Of a stretch of DNA of 63,579 nt, positions 8,683-18,052 are shown piece after piece; position 1 is the first letter of the stretch; every line of letters starts with the position of its first letter. The stretch comes from Saccharibacillus qingshengii (GTDB lineage: Bacteria > Bacillota > Bacilli > Paenibacillales > Paenibacillaceae), in NCBI RefSeq assembly GCF_013185195.1, contig NZ_JAAZWC010000028.1, positions 1 to 63,579 on the forward strand. The letters are read 5' to 3'. Position numbers and translations under genes: made by a program. The notes beneath the pieces were generated by a model that saw only the letters and a list, made by a program, of their open reading frames with translations, had not been told where the DNA came from and made no database searches.

Positions 8683-9165
8683 CTACGAGCCTTTGACTTC
8701 CAGCAGCTCATAATGAATCGTGCCCATCGGCGCGTCGACGTTGATCTTCTCGCCGACTTTTTTGCCCATCAGCGCTTTGCCAAGCGGGCTTTCGTACGAG
8801 ATCTTGCCGTCTACAACGTCCGCTTCGGCCGGTCCGACCACCTGGTATTCCAGCGTGTCGCCGAACTCGATGTCTTTGAGGACGACGTTCGAACCTACGC
8901 CGATAATGCCGGAACTGCCGCTGCTTGCTTCCGCGATCCGTGCTTTGATCAGCATTTTCTCCAGAATGATAATGCGCGTCTCCATGAAAGCCTGGTCGTC
9001 CTTGGCCGAATGGTACTCGCTGTTTTCCTTCAGGTCGCCGTAGCTGATCGCAAGCTTGATGCGCGCGGCCAATTCTTTGCGTTTCACGTATTTGAGGTCG
9101 TCGAGCTCCGCCTGGAGCTTGTCGAATCCTTCTTGAGTCAGTACTACTACTTCTTCGTCTGCCAT
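8683..9165 (-). CDS. greA: Transcription elongation factor GreA
   Basis: Enters the secondary channel of RNA polymerase and stimulates cleavage of backtracked transcripts. The 160-aa length is normal. The N-terminal coiled coil (about 5-75) carries the conserved acidic tip region (GDLKENSEYHSAK) and the C-terminal FKBP-like domain follows. I choose the ATG at 9165 (MADEEV), preceded by GGGGTGA, over the upstream GTG at 9177, which has no spaced ribosome site. It is followed by its own terminator and then rlmH. Confidence 0.95.
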   Translation of the reverse strand: MADEEVVVLTQEGFDKLQAELDDLKYVKRKELAARIKLAISYGDLKENSEYHSAKDDQAFMETRIIILEKMLIKARIAEASSGSSGIIGVGSNVVLKDIEFGDTLEYQVVGPAEADVVDGKISYESPLGKALMGKKVGEKINVDAPMGTIHYELLEVKGS

Positions 9166-9242
9166 GCTTTTGCTCACCCCACTCGAATTTCTTCTCTCTC
9201 TAGTGTACTCTTTTTCGCGCCAACAATCGACTTATTCGAAAA

Positions 9243-10310
9243 TTAGACGACAAGCGAGCGATTTGACCACCAGAGAGCGAGGGCCATCAGGCCGAACAGA
9301 ACGACCACGGTACCGAGCAGAATAGCATGCCATTTGCGGTACATGGACAAGATCGCGACGTACTCGCGGATAAACGCGTTCGGCAGATAATAGAAAGCCG
9401 TTTTCGCTCCGATTCCGTCGGCTTTGAGTCCCGCTTTGCGCGCATAGACGCCGGCCCGGAACAGGTGGAAGTTGTTGGTCGCGAACACGCACGTATACTT
9501 TCCTTCCCCGCTCTCCGCGTCCATGATCCGTTTGGAAAAAGCCATATTCTCCAGCGTATTCACCGATTGGTCTTCCATGCGGATCTGCGAATCGGGAATG
9601 TTCTGCTCCAGCAGATAATTGCGCATGGCGGCGGCTTCGGAGATCATCTCGTCCGAACCTTTGCCGCCGGAGACGACGAATACGGGCGGCACATACAGCA
9701 GGTCTTCCTGCTTCCGGTAAAAAGCGATCCCCCGCTTCAGCCGTCCGGCGAGCAGCGGCGTGACTTGGTCGCCTTTGAGTCCGGCGCCAAGCACGACGAT
9801 ATAATCGCGCGGCACGCGCGGACGCACCAGGTTATACAGGACGCAGGAGACCAGATAACACAGAAACACGAAGCCCAGGTAGCCGACAATCGTCGTAGCC
9901 AGTGCGATCGGGAGCGCCAGCTCTTCATGGGGCGACCACAGCGGAGACGAGATCAGCACGCCCAGGAATACAAAGATCAGCAGGCCGAGACCCAGCGTCA
10001 GCAGATTTTTGGGCTTTAAGCCTTCTTTTCTCCATAAAATACGCGCGTTGTAGATCAAGCCCGCCCCTGTTCCGATCACCAGCAGCGGCAGCAGAACCAC
10101 GAAAGCCAGCCCGCCAAAAGCGGCGGCGTACATGACGGCGTCGCTGTCGCTGGCCGCCTGCAGGAGGCTGATCATCAGCGAGAAAGCCAACAGCAGCAGA
10201 CCCGAAGTCAGCAGCATGCCTACGCGAATCCGGCGTTTGTCGCGTATGTAGCTGACCACAAACGCCAGCAGGATCAGCGCGGTCAGTCCGTAACTAAAAA
10301 GGAAGATCAT
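9243..10310 (-). CDS. Membrane YdcF/SanA-like DUF218 family protein
   Basis: 355 aa. The N-terminal half has about five hydrophobic helices (about 1-165). The C-terminal half is a DUF218/YdcF domain starting at VVLGAGLKGDQ, with VVSGGKGSDE and a conserved acidic and Asn-rich stretch (SVNTLENMAFSK), and one last membrane helix ends the protein. Relatives such as SanA, ElyC and YdcF are linked to envelope integrity and peptidoglycan precursor metabolism, but no reaction is established, so the role here is inferred only as envelope-related. The start ATG has an AGGGAG site at a slightly long spacing. No operon partner is obvious. Confidence 0.8.
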   Translation of the reverse strand: MIFLFSYGLTALILLAFVVSYIRDKRRIRVGMLLTSGLLLLAFSLMISLLQAASDSDAVMYAAAFGGLAFVVLLPLLVIGTGAGLIYNARILWRKEGLKPKNLLTLGLGLLIFVFLGVLISSPLWSPHEELALPIALATTIVGYLGFVFLCYLVSCVLYNLVRPRVPRDYIVVLGAGLKGDQVTPLLAGRLKRGIAFYRKQEDLLYVPPVFVVSGGKGSDEMISEAAAMRNYLLEQNIPDSQIRMEDQSVNTLENMAFSKRIMDAESGEGKYTCVFATNNFHLFRAGVYARKAGLKADGIGAKTAFYYLPNAFIREYVAILSMYRKWHAILLGTVVVLFGLMALALWWSNRSLVV

Positions 10311-10348
10311 CGGTTGTCAAAGCTCCCTTTCGTTCCGAAGGCCGAATA

Positions 10349-10389
10349 GCCGTCCACGGATCCGGCGATGCCGGATTGATGCGGACGGC
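10349..10389. other. Two-step palindrome upstream of the DUF218 gene
   Basis: GCCGTCC (10349-10355) pairs with GGACGGC (10383-10389), and inside it ATCCGGC pairs with GCCGGAT around a 3-base loop. There is no T-run, so it is more likely a leader hairpin or protein-binding palindrome than a terminator. The rest of 10311-10574 shows no further recognisable site. Confidence 0.4.
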
Positions 10390-10574
10390 CTGTCGGTCGG
10401 TCGTATGGTATGAGATTTCGAGCCAATCTCCGGACAAACGCCGGCTAGTACCTTGTCAACACTAAAGGTAAGGTTACGCTCCCCTGAGATTTCGTACTTG
10501 AAGCGTGTACGAAGTCTCCGACGGAATTGTTAGTTCAGGAAAACGTAAACCTCGGATTAAGAGTTGAAAGGGTA

Positions 10575-10742
10575 CTAGACCACCAGCACGATAGCCGGTT
10601 CCTCGCAGTGCGCGCATTTGAGCGGCGGGTCCCAATCGGAGAATTCGGTCTCCTGCAGATTCACAAGGTCCGGTGCTTCTTCGTATTCGTCCAGAAATTG
10701 TTCAAGCGCATTTTCGATATGTTGTTTGCATACACAGTACAT
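10575..10742 (-). CDS. CxxH/CxxC small zinc-binding protein
   Basis: A 55-aa protein too short for most gene callers. It begins MYCVCKQHIE and has a C-terminal CAHC pair, giving the CxxC...H and CxxC cysteine pattern of the CxxH/CxxC protein family, probably one zinc site. The middle is acidic. A GGGAGTG site precedes the ATG at 7 bases. It lies directly after htrA on the same strand, the place where this family is usually found in Bacilli, so it is probably co-transcribed with the wal-htrA cluster. The function is unknown. Confidence 0.85.
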   Translation of the reverse strand: MYCVCKQHIENALEQFLDEYEEAPDLVNLQETEFSDWDPPLKCAHCEEPAIVLVV

Positions 10743-10800
10743 AAAGGACACTCCCGATTATTGGATTTGAATACACAAGGCAGGCGCTGCAAAAAGCGGT

Positions 10801-12033
10801 CTACTTGCCGGCGTCCGGACGCTCCCCAAGCGTCACGGTCGCTTTCTGCTTTTTGCCGTCGCGGTAATAGCTGATGGTCATTTTCTCGCCGATCTTCTTG
10901 TAGCCGTACAGATACTTGCGCAGCATCAGCGTGGAATCGATCGACTGGTTGTCGAAGCCGACGATAACATCGTTCAGCTTGATCCCCGCTTCTTTGGCGG
11001 GTCCGAGCGATTCCAGCACGACAACGCCTTTCTCCACGCTGCTCGGCAGCTTCAGCTTATCGACCTGGTCTTCGGCCATCGGCGAGTACGGATTGCTCAG
11101 ATCCAGTGAGTAGACCCCCAGATAAGGCCGGCTGATCCGTCCGCTCTTCTGCAGCTCGTCGACCGTTGTCATGACCTGATTGATCGGAATAGCAAAACCG
11201 ATGCCTTCGACGCCGGTGCTTGCGATCTTCATCGTGTTGATGCCGATCAGCCGGCCGTCGAGATCGACCAGCGCGCCGCCGCTGTTGCCTTCGTTGATCG
11301 CGGCATCCGTCTGAATGACCTGCTGTTCCCAATCGTAGACGCCGTCTTCATTGAGCGAGACCGGCATAATCCGCTTGGGATAGCTGACGATGCCCGAGGT
11401 CAGCGTATCGCCGAGACCCAGCGGATTGCCAAGCGCGATCACCGTCTCGCCGAGATCCAGCCGATCCGAATTGCCGATCTCCGCGACGCTCCGAACTTTT
11501 TTGGCGTCGACTTCCAGCACGGCCACATCGGTGATCATATCCGAACCGATCACTTTCGCTTTGAGGCGGGTCCCATCGATCAGCACCGCTTCCAGCTCCT
11601 CGGCGTCGGCGACGACATGATGATTGGTAATAATGTAGGCTTTGCTCCCCTGCTTCTCAAAAACGACCCCCGAACCGAGAGCGGCGCTCTCCAGGGTCAG
11701 TTCTCCGGCGGTTCGGTGGTTGACGATACTGACCACCGCAGGGCGGGCCGAAGCCGCGGCCTGCACAATGCGATCATAGGGATCCGGCGAAGCGGAAGCC
11801 GACGCGAGCGAGGTTCCGCCTATGCGGGGCAGCACGAACGCCGCAAAGATTCCGCCCAGCAGCAGTACGGTCAGCAGCGAACCGATCACCGCTCCCAAGA
11901 AAGCCGGAGCGGCGCCGCGCGTTCCGCGTCCGTAGCCGTTTCCGCCGGAACGTCCCCGGCGGCGCGGGTTTTGTTCGCTGAAGCCTTTGCGGCTGCCGCT
12001 GCCGCGGTAATACTCGTCGTCAAACAGGCTCAT
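10801..12033 (-). CDS. htrA: HtrA-type membrane-anchored serine protease with PDZ domain
   Basis: Quality-control protease acting outside the membrane. With the start at 12033 it has 410 aa: a short Arg/Gly-rich cytoplasmic tail, one membrane helix (about 42-66), a trypsin-like domain with His near 137 (ITNHHVV), Asp near 167 (TDVAVLEV) and Ser near 249 (GNSGGAL), and a C-terminal PDZ domain (about 310-405). The ATG at 12033 is preceded by GGAAGGAAGG; the upstream in-frame ATG has no ribosome site. It follows walJ by about 150 bases, matching the position of yyxA in Bacillus subtilis, and likely belongs to the WalRK regulon. All catalytic residues are present. Confidence 0.93.
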   Translation of the reverse strand: MSLFDDEYYRGSGSRKGFSEQNPRRRGRSGGNGYGRGTRGAAPAFLGAVIGSLLTVLLLGGIFAAFVLPRIGGTSLASASASPDPYDRIVQAAASARPAVVSIVNHRTAGELTLESAALGSGVVFEKQGSKAYIITNHHVVADAEELEAVLIDGTRLKAKVIGSDMITDVAVLEVDAKKVRSVAEIGNSDRLDLGETVIALGNPLGLGDTLTSGIVSYPKRIMPVSLNEDGVYDWEQQVIQTDAAINEGNSGGALVDLDGRLIGINTMKIASTGVEGIGFAIPINQVMTTVDELQKSGRISRPYLGVYSLDLSNPYSPMAEDQVDKLKLPSSVEKGVVVLESLGPAKEAGIKLNDVIVGFDNQSIDSTLMLRKYLYGYKKIGEKMTISYYRDGKKQKATVTLGERPDAGK

Positions 12034-12181
12034 GGTCACCCTTCCTTCCATCTATGCCAACCGTCTGCCGCAAGCCCGGTTCCGGCCAAGCCGGATGGAC
12101 GAAGCGGCAGCTTCGGACGTTTGTTCTGATGCCGATAGTCCCCTATCCATTAAACCGATTGCTTGTCCGCCGACGCTGCGT

Positions 12182-13003
12182 TTATTCGCCGCTTTTGCTG
12201 CCGACTTCGTCCCACGGCGTCGGCATGTTCCAGTACGTATCGCGCAGTTCGAATTCGCTGTCCTTAAAAAAGACGCCGCTGTCTTCCATCGAGCAGCGAA
12301 CCGTCATTCTTGCGATATCCAGCATATTGTGGTCGCGGCTGAGATGGGCCAGATAAGTCCGCTTCAAGCGTCCGTTCAGCAGCTCCCCGAGTGCTTCTCC
12401 GGCCGCATTGTTGGATAAATGGCCGATATCGCTGAGAATCCGCCGTTTGATATTCCACGGATACCGGCCCATGCGCAGCATCTCGATATCGTGGTTCGAT
12501 TCCAGTACCAGCACATCCGAATCGTAGATCGCTTCCTTGACCCGGTCGCTCATATATCCGAGATCGGTCGCCAGGCTCAGCTTGTTGATCCCGTCGTCGA
12601 ACGTATAGCCGACCGGCTCCGCCGCATCGTGCGAGATGCCGAACGAAGCGGCGCGCAGCGAACCGAAATCAACAGCCGTGCCGGTCTCCAGAATCTTGCG
12701 CTGGTTCGGTTCGATCTGGCCGACGAATTTCTTCATGCCTTCCCACGTCTTCTCGTTCGCATAAATCGGCAGTTTGTATTTGCGCGCAAGCGCACCCAGG
12801 CCTTTGACGTGATCCGAGTGCTCATGCGTAACCAGAATGCCGCTGAGCTGATCCGGCGACACGCCGCGCTCGCGAAACAGCTCTTCCAGTCTTCTGGCAC
12901 TGAGGCCCGCATCGACCAGAATCGACGTGCCGCCCAGTTCGATCACCGTGGCATTGCCCGTCGATCCGCTGGACAAGACGGTAAAACGCATTCCCATACT
13001 CAT
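12182..13003 (-). CDS. walJ: WalJ (YycJ) metallo-beta-lactamase-fold hydrolase
   Basis: 273-aa MBL-fold hydrolase with the metal-binding signature THEHSDHVKG near residue 57 and further His/Asp ligands downstream. YycJ proteins are two-metal nucleases linked to DNA repair and to coordination of division with cell-wall metabolism. It closes the wal gene set here, 24 bases after walI. An AGAAGGAG site precedes the ATG. The family call is firm; the physiological substrate is not known. Confidence 0.92.
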   Translation of the reverse strand: MSMGMRFTVLSSGSTGNATVIELGGTSILVDAGLSARRLEELFRERGVSPDQLSGILVTHEHSDHVKGLGALARKYKLPIYANEKTWEGMKKFVGQIEPNQRKILETGTAVDFGSLRAASFGISHDAAEPVGYTFDDGINKLSLATDLGYMSDRVKEAIYDSDVLVLESNHDIEMLRMGRYPWNIKRRILSDIGHLSNNAAGEALGELLNGRLKRTYLAHLSRDHNMLDIARMTVRCSMEDSGVFFKDSEFELRDTYWNMPTPWDEVGSKSGE

Positions 13004-13027
13004 TGATAATCTCCTTCTCTCTGCTGC

Positions 13028-13768
13028 TCAAGGACTGATAACGTCTCCGCTTGCCCCTTGTACATAATACACGCTGTACGTCGGCGAAGCGCTGTTTTCG
13101 ATTGTGAACCGCCAGACCGGGGCCGCCACCTGTGTCTCGGAGTCGAACGTCTGGCCGTAGAAGCCCAGCACGATCTCTTTCACGACCGCCCCTTCGGGCA
13201 GATAATTCTCGATCAGGGTGCCCAGCGCTTTCTGCGCCGGAAGCACTTCCGCCTCACCGCCCGCATCCTGAATCTCCACCGGAGCGCCGCGGTAAGCGGT
13301 AATCTTCTGATCCGTATAAAAAAGTTCCAGGTTCGCGTTAAACAGCGGCCACTGGCTGCCGAACAGCGGGTGCAGCGTGAACGAACCGTCCCCGCTGCCG
13401 CCTGCGGCAAACGCATCGTAGCTGTATTGGCCGATCTCCGGGATCTCGCTTTTCAGCGCCGCGGCCAGATCGCCGGGAGCGAAGATCAGTTTGCTGTCCG
13501 CCGGAACGTCCAACTGTATCGGCTTGCTGCTTGCCTGTCGGGTATATCGGTACGAAATCTTAGGCAGTGCCGGCGTGTCGGCCGGAACGGACGTCAGCAC
13601 CTGGATATTCTTCTCTTCCATCGCGCGCTGGGTGCTCTCGCTCAGCGAGTCGAAACCGAGGCTGACTCCGCGCTGCTCCCGCACATCGCTCCAGAGCTGG
13701 TAGCCCAGCACCAAATTCAGCAGCAGAAACGCATAGATCAATACGTTTTTCGCCCTTCCCCAATCCAA
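13028..13768 (-). CDS. walI: WalI (YycI) regulator of WalK
   Basis: 246 aa with a single N-terminal membrane helix (about 8-26) and an extracytoplasmic YycI-type domain made of repeated alpha/beta units. With WalH it forms a membrane complex that restrains or tunes the WalK kinase. It sits between walH and walJ on the minus strand, as in other Bacilli. Sequence conservation in this family is low, so the call rests on size, topology and position as well as similarity. Confidence 0.88.
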   Translation of the reverse strand: MDWGRAKNVLIYAFLLLNLVLGYQLWSDVREQRGVSLGFDSLSESTQRAMEEKNIQVLTSVPADTPALPKISYRYTRQASSKPIQLDVPADSKLIFAPGDLAAALKSEIPEIGQYSYDAFAAGGSGDGSFTLHPLFGSQWPLFNANLELFYTDQKITAYRGAPVEIQDAGGEAEVLPAQKALGTLIENYLPEGAVVKEIVLGFYGQTFDSETQVAAPVWRFTIENSASPTYSVYYVQGASGDVISP

Positions 13769-13819
13769 GGTCCGCTTCCTCCTCTCGCCGGCCGGAACTG
13801 CCTGCCGGTTCGTTCACGC

Positions 13820-15109
13820 TCAGCTGAATGTCGCGATCGAGCCGTCTTCCAAGGCGACGACCCAACCGGGGACAAGCCGAAGCGTGTCGCCGTTCATACG
13901 CGGCGTATACGCCGGGTAGAGGTCCACCACCTGCTGGCCGTGTACCTTTTCGATATTGGTAATCCGGTTGATCAGTTCCTGACCGCCGGGCAGGGTATAC
14001 TGCGGACCCTGTTTGCCGGCTTCCGGCGTCTCCAGCAGCGACCGTTCATAGAACGAGACGGTTCCCTGCTGCAGAATCAGATTCATATAGCCGTAGCGCA
14101 CGGTACCGCTGCCGAGGATCGGCAGCGAACCGTAATACTGCTGGAAGCGTACGCCGAGATTCGACTCATCGACCATCTGGGCCATTTCCGCCCGGTAGCG
14201 GCCGTTCCATCCGCCGTGCTGATTGATAAAGTCGACGGCCGACAGCATGCTTTCGGTCGCATCGGCACGCATGGCCGGCGCGGCGGCCGGGTCGGTATAG
14301 GTCATCCAGCGGGCTTTGTCTTCGATCTGGAGGCTGCGCTTGCTGTCGGTATAAATCTCCGAACCGTCCTGCTCGTGGATATTGCGCGTCACGGCCGGAT
14401 CGGCGAACAGATTGCGCTGCATCTGGTCGCTGGTGAACGAATCGGTCGCAAGCACCGCTTCGGCCAAAACGACCGGTTTGGACGGCACGTACAGCGTATG
14501 TTTTTTCAACGGGGTGTACGGCATCCATTCTTCGCCGAATGCCACATGCTGAAGCACGTCCTGCACCGTCAGATCCAGCTGCTTCGCTTCATATACTTCG
14601 CTGCCTTTGGCGCTGAAGAAGAACGCCCGCGGCTTCTCTTCCCCGCTTCCCGTGTAGATCCAGATCCGATCGATCAGAGCCGTTTCGAACGCGGGATCCG
14701 CGGCGATGCGCATCGTTTTTTGCAGCAGCGGCACGGGCAGTCCGGTACCGAACGACAGCTCGATACCGGGATTGTCGGCTGCGATCTTTTCCCAGTTCGC
14801 ATCCGAGATACGCTGCACCTGAAAAGCGGCGAAGTCGCGCGCCTGAATCCGTGCGTAGATCAGCTTGTAGAACGCCGAATCGGGATAAAAAATCGTATGC
14901 CGGTCTTTGCCCATATGGATCAGCATCCGGTCGGGATACAGGGTATCTTCGACTCCCTGCTGCTCGCCCATCTCGTCGGTACGCACATAGCCGGCCGACG
15001 AGACGGCAGCCGACCCCGTACCCGGCAGCCGGTAGATCAGCAGATAGCTCTGTACCAGGCTGACGGCGACGAGCAGCGTGAGCATCGCCGTTTTGAGCCG
15101 CTCTTTCAC
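13820..15109 (-). CDS. walH: WalH (YycH) regulator of WalK
   Basis: 429 aa with one N-terminal membrane helix (about 7-27) and a large extracytoplasmic YycH domain. It partners WalI in controlling WalK activity at the membrane. Its start overlaps the walK stop codon by 4 bases (15106-15109), implying translational coupling, and walI follows after 51 bases. Confidence 0.9.
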   Translation of the reverse strand: MKERLKTAMLTLLVAVSLVQSYLLIYRLPGTGSAAVSSAGYVRTDEMGEQQGVEDTLYPDRMLIHMGKDRHTIFYPDSAFYKLIYARIQARDFAAFQVQRISDANWEKIAADNPGIELSFGTGLPVPLLQKTMRIAADPAFETALIDRIWIYTGSGEEKPRAFFFSAKGSEVYEAKQLDLTVQDVLQHVAFGEEWMPYTPLKKHTLYVPSKPVVLAEAVLATDSFTSDQMQRNLFADPAVTRNIHEQDGSEIYTDSKRSLQIEDKARWMTYTDPAAAPAMRADATESMLSAVDFINQHGGWNGRYRAEMAQMVDESNLGVRFQQYYGSLPILGSGTVRYGYMNLILQQGTVSFYERSLLETPEAGKQGPQYTLPGGQELINRITNIEKVHGQQVVDLYPAYTPRMNGDTLRLVPGWVVALEDGSIATFS

Positions 15110-16971
15110 TTGTCGCCGCCTCCTTCCGTATAGGCGGGCAGCGTAAAGGTCACGCGCGTACCCTGCCCGAGTTCCGATTCGATCGCAATTTCTCCGCCGT
15201 GCGCCTCGATGATTTCGCGCGCGATGGCAAGCCCGAGCCCGGTGCCTCCCATTCCACGCGAACGCGCTTTTTCGACCCGGTAGAACCGCTCGAAGATCCG
15301 CCCCAGCTCTTCTTTGGGTATCCCGATCCCGGTATCCGATACGACGACCGCATACCGCAGCCCTTCTTCAAGCCGGTACGCCTCCAGAGTCACTTCTCCG
15401 CCTTCGGTCGTGTATTTCATGGCGTTGGAGACGACATTGTCCAGCACCTGATCGATCTGGTCGCGGTCCACGTCGACCATGCCGAGTTCCGGCGAAGCTT
15501 TGAACCGGATCCCGATGCCTTTGTCCATAAGCGGAAACGTAAAGCGTTCCGTCACTTCTTCGACCAGTTCGAACAAATCGGTCTTCTTGCGGCGCAGCGA
15601 CGTTTCCTTGGAATCCATTCGCGACAGCTGCAGCAGATCCGTAACCAACCGGATCATGCGCTCCGTCTCGTTCTGGATAACCCCGACGAAACGTCCGGCC
15701 ACCGCCCGGTCGTCCAACGCTCCGTCTTCCAGCGCTTCGGTGTAACTCTTGATCGTGGTCAGCGGGGTCCGCAGCTCATGCGACACGTTGGCGACGAATT
15801 CCCGCCGCAGCGTGTCGAGACGCTCCTGCTCGGTAATATCCTGCAGCACCGCGATCGTACCGCTGACGCCGATCTCCGTTCCGCTCTCGCGCCGATGGAT
15901 CGGGCTCAGCGTCGCTTTGATCGTCAGGTCGCCGAGGCCGGACGGGCCGCCGGGCGAATCCGGCGTACCGCCGCTGCCGCCTAGAATCAGGCTGCGCAGT
16001 CCGGCGGACGGCAGTTCTTCGTCTTCTTCCGGCAGATCGAGCAGCTCCGAGATGCTCCGGCCGATCATCTCGACTTCGCGCATTCCGAGCATCGCGCTGG
16101 CCACCCGGTTCACGAGAATGACCGAGCCCGATTCGTCGGCGGCGATTACGCCGTCGCTCATATTGGTCAGAATCGAAGCCAATTTTTCTTTTTCTTCTTC
16201 GTTCAACGACAGCACGCCCTGCAGGCGGTTCGTCATATGGTTGAACGCTTCGCCGAGCTGGCCGATCTCGTCGCTGCCGAATACCGGCATCCGGACATGG
16301 AACTTTCCTTCGGCGACGGCGGTTGCCCGCTTGGTCATCTCCTTGATCGGCTGCGTGACGGTATGCGCCAGAATAACGCCGAGCACGGCGGTCAGCCCAA
16401 GCGCGATCAGTACCCCGGAGATAAAGATCCCGTTGATCCGCTGCATCGTATCGTAGAGGCTCTGCATCGAAGCGACGATATAGATCGCCCCGACGATCTT
16501 GCCGCTGCTGACCACCGGCTTGGCGACGACCTTCTTGCGCAGATTGTCTTCGTCGATGATGTATTCCTCGTTATCGTCGATGCCCTGCAGCGCCCGGCTG
16601 ACCACGGTCTGGGTGTTCTTGCTGTTCACCAGATCCGCATGCGTGGACAGCGACGTGATCAGCACGCGGCCGCTGACGTCGAGCACCTGGATCTCGCCGC
16701 TGCTCATGCTGGAGAAGTTGTCGACCAGCGTGCGCAGACTTGCCGCTTTGTCTTCGGCCGCTTCCCCGCTGCCCGACCAGTTCTGCCCGGCCAGTACGGA
16801 CAGGAGTTCGGCCTGCTCTTTGAGATCGTTGGTAAAGTTGTTCGTCAGCGACGTCTTCATCGCGCTGACGAAGTAAACGCCGATCAGCTGCATCGCAATC
16901 AGGATCAGCAGCATGTAGACGATAATCAGCTTGGCCTGCACGGAACGAAAAAAGGAAGCTCCGCGAAACAT
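15106..16971 (-). CDS. walK: Sensor histidine kinase WalK (YycG/VicK)
   Basis: Essential-type kinase that phosphorylates WalR to adjust autolysin expression and cell-wall turnover. The 621-aa protein has two membrane helices (about 12-32 and 180-205) around an extracellular PAS-like domain, then HAMP, a cytoplasmic PAS (about 265-370), HisKA with phospho-acceptor FVANVSHELRTPL (His near 398), and HATPase_c with the N box DNVVSNAMKYT and G boxes SDTGIGIP and GTGLGLAI. A Gly/Pro-rich insert lies in the PAS region (about 325-345). It begins 3 bases after the walR stop, so the two form a tight operon. Confidence 0.96.
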   Translation of the reverse strand: MFRGASFFRSVQAKLIIVYMLLILIAMQLIGVYFVSAMKTSLTNNFTNDLKEQAELLSVLAGQNWSGSGEAAEDKAASLRTLVDNFSSMSSGEIQVLDVSGRVLITSLSTHADLVNSKNTQTVVSRALQGIDDNEEYIIDEDNLRKKVVAKPVVSSGKIVGAIYIVASMQSLYDTMQRINGIFISGVLIALGLTAVLGVILAHTVTQPIKEMTKRATAVAEGKFHVRMPVFGSDEIGQLGEAFNHMTNRLQGVLSLNEEEKEKLASILTNMSDGVIAADESGSVILVNRVASAMLGMREVEMIGRSISELLDLPEEDEELPSAGLRSLILGGSGGTPDSPGGPSGLGDLTIKATLSPIHRRESGTEIGVSGTIAVLQDITEQERLDTLRREFVANVSHELRTPLTTIKSYTEALEDGALDDRAVAGRFVGVIQNETERMIRLVTDLLQLSRMDSKETSLRRKKTDLFELVEEVTERFTFPLMDKGIGIRFKASPELGMVDVDRDQIDQVLDNVVSNAMKYTTEGGEVTLEAYRLEEGLRYAVVVSDTGIGIPKEELGRIFERFYRVEKARSRGMGGTGLGLAIAREIIEAHGGEIAIESELGQGTRVTFTLPAYTEGGGDK

Positions 16972-16974
16972 GGC

Positions 16975-17703
16975 CTAAAACCCTCCGGGCTTGTTCGAAC
17001 GCATCATGTAGCCCAGACCCCGGCGCGTCAAAATGTATTCCGGCTTGCTCGGGTCGTCTTCGATCTTCTCGCGCAGGCGCCGGATCGTCACATCTACCGT
17101 GCGTACGTCGCCGAAGTATTCAAAACCCCATACTGCCTGGAGCAGATGCTCGCGGGTCATGACCTTGCCGGCGTTTTTGCCCATATAATACACCAGTTCG
17201 TATTCGCGGTGCGTCAGATCGAGCGGCTCGCCGTTCTTGTACACCATATACATATCCGTATCGATAAAAAGAGCATCTACGGTCAGTCCCTGACGCTGCT
17301 GCGGCTGGGCTCCCGTGCCCGGATGCAGCGCAGCGCCCGGTTGATGCCGGCGCATCTGCGCTTTGACCCGGGCCAGCAGTTCACGGGTGCTGAACGGCTT
17401 GGTGACGTAGTCGTCCGCGCCCAGCTCCAGACCCAGCACCTTGTCGATCTCGCCGTCTTTGGCGGTCAGCATGATGATCGGCACCGACAGATGCGTCCGC
17501 ACTTCGCGGCAGACGTCCATGCCGTCTTTGCCCGGCAGCATCAGATCCAGCAGAATCAGGTCCGGACGCTCGCTGAGCGCAAGCTCGACCGCCCGAATCC
17601 CGTCAAACGCGCAGATGACCTCGTAGCCTTCTTTTTCAAGATTGAATTTTAAAATATCCGCAATCGGCTGTTCGTCGTCCACAACCAGGATTTTGCCCTG
17701 CAT
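16975..17703 (-). CDS. walR: Response regulator WalR (YycF)
   Basis: OmpR/PhoB-family transcription factor of the WalKR system, which controls cell-wall hydrolases. 242 aa: receiver domain with VVDDEQ, phospho-acceptor Asp near 53 ([10 protein letters not shown]) and the conserved KPF lysine, then a winged-helix DNA-binding domain (about 140-238) separated by a Gln/Pro-rich linker. I start at [11 protein letters not shown] after a GGGGG site, because the longer reading adds 79 residues encoded by a palindromic non-coding element. The first gene of the wal operon. Confidence 0.96.
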   Translation of the reverse strand: MQGKILVVDDEQPIADILKFNLEKEGYEVICAFDGIRAVELALSERPDLILLDLMLPGKDGMDVCREVRTHLSVPIIMLTAKDGEIDKVLGLELGADDYVTKPFSTRELLARVKAQMRRHQPGAALHPGTGAQPQQRQGLTVDALFIDTDMYMVYKNGEPLDLTHREYELVYYMGKNAGKVMTREHLLQAVWGFEYFGDVRTVDVTIRRLREKIEDDPSKPEYILTRRGLGYMMRSNKPGGF

Positions 17704-17828
17704 TTCGTTTGGCCCCCTTGCTCGACTCCCCGTTCTTCTTGGGATCTTTACCGGGGATATCTTCGTTATTTTACCATAGGAGACGGGAAAAAGCGCCGCC
17801 GGGAAAGGTCCGGGACGCGGAATGTCGT

Positions 17829-17990
17829 GAAAGTTTCGTTGTGGGCGGGAGGCGTGGGAGAGCTCCAGGGGAATTCGTTTCGGCCGCGTGTTGAAATCGG
17901 GAAGCTGGATTGGACTCAAGTGGAGGCTTCCCGATTTCAAAGGCGGACATTACCATTCCTACACGAACTCCCCTTCCGCCCAAGCCTTTC
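17829..17990 (-). repeat. Structured interspersed element, copy C
   Basis: The core is 17868-17973 (106 nt). Outer helix: cgaactcccc (17964-17973) with ggggaattcg (17868-17877). Inner helix: a perfect 15-bp inverted repeat (17891-17905 with 17926-17940). GGGCGG (17843-17848) with CCGCCC (17976-17981) and GAAAG/CTTTC extend the stem. Read on the minus strand it shares the conserved blocks AGGAA, CGCCTTTGAA and AACACGCGGCCGAAACGAA with the copies at 22651 and 55104. It lies 3' of the M23 gene and 5' of walR, both on the minus strand. I do not recognise the family. Confidence 0.75.
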
Positions 17991-18017
17991 GCAGCACAAA
18001 ACCTTCCAGACATGAAA

Positions 18018-18052
18018 AGCGCCGCCGGAAAATACCGGCGGCGGCTTTTTTT
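18018..18052. terminator. GC-rich hairpin terminator between the M23 gene and walR
   Basis: GCCGCCGG and CCGGCGGC pair around AAAATA; 7 T follow on the plus strand and 4 on the minus strand. It probably ends the M23 transcript and also any plus-strand transcript crossing the walR leader. Confidence 0.6.

Noticed and set aside
10527-10874. 115-codon plus-strand frame next to htrA
   Set aside because: It is the antisense shadow of the 55-aa CxxH/CxxC gene and of the end of htrA.
17704-17940. WalR with 79 extra residues
   Set aside because: The extra residues come from the structured repeat. The GGGGG site and family length support 17703 as start.
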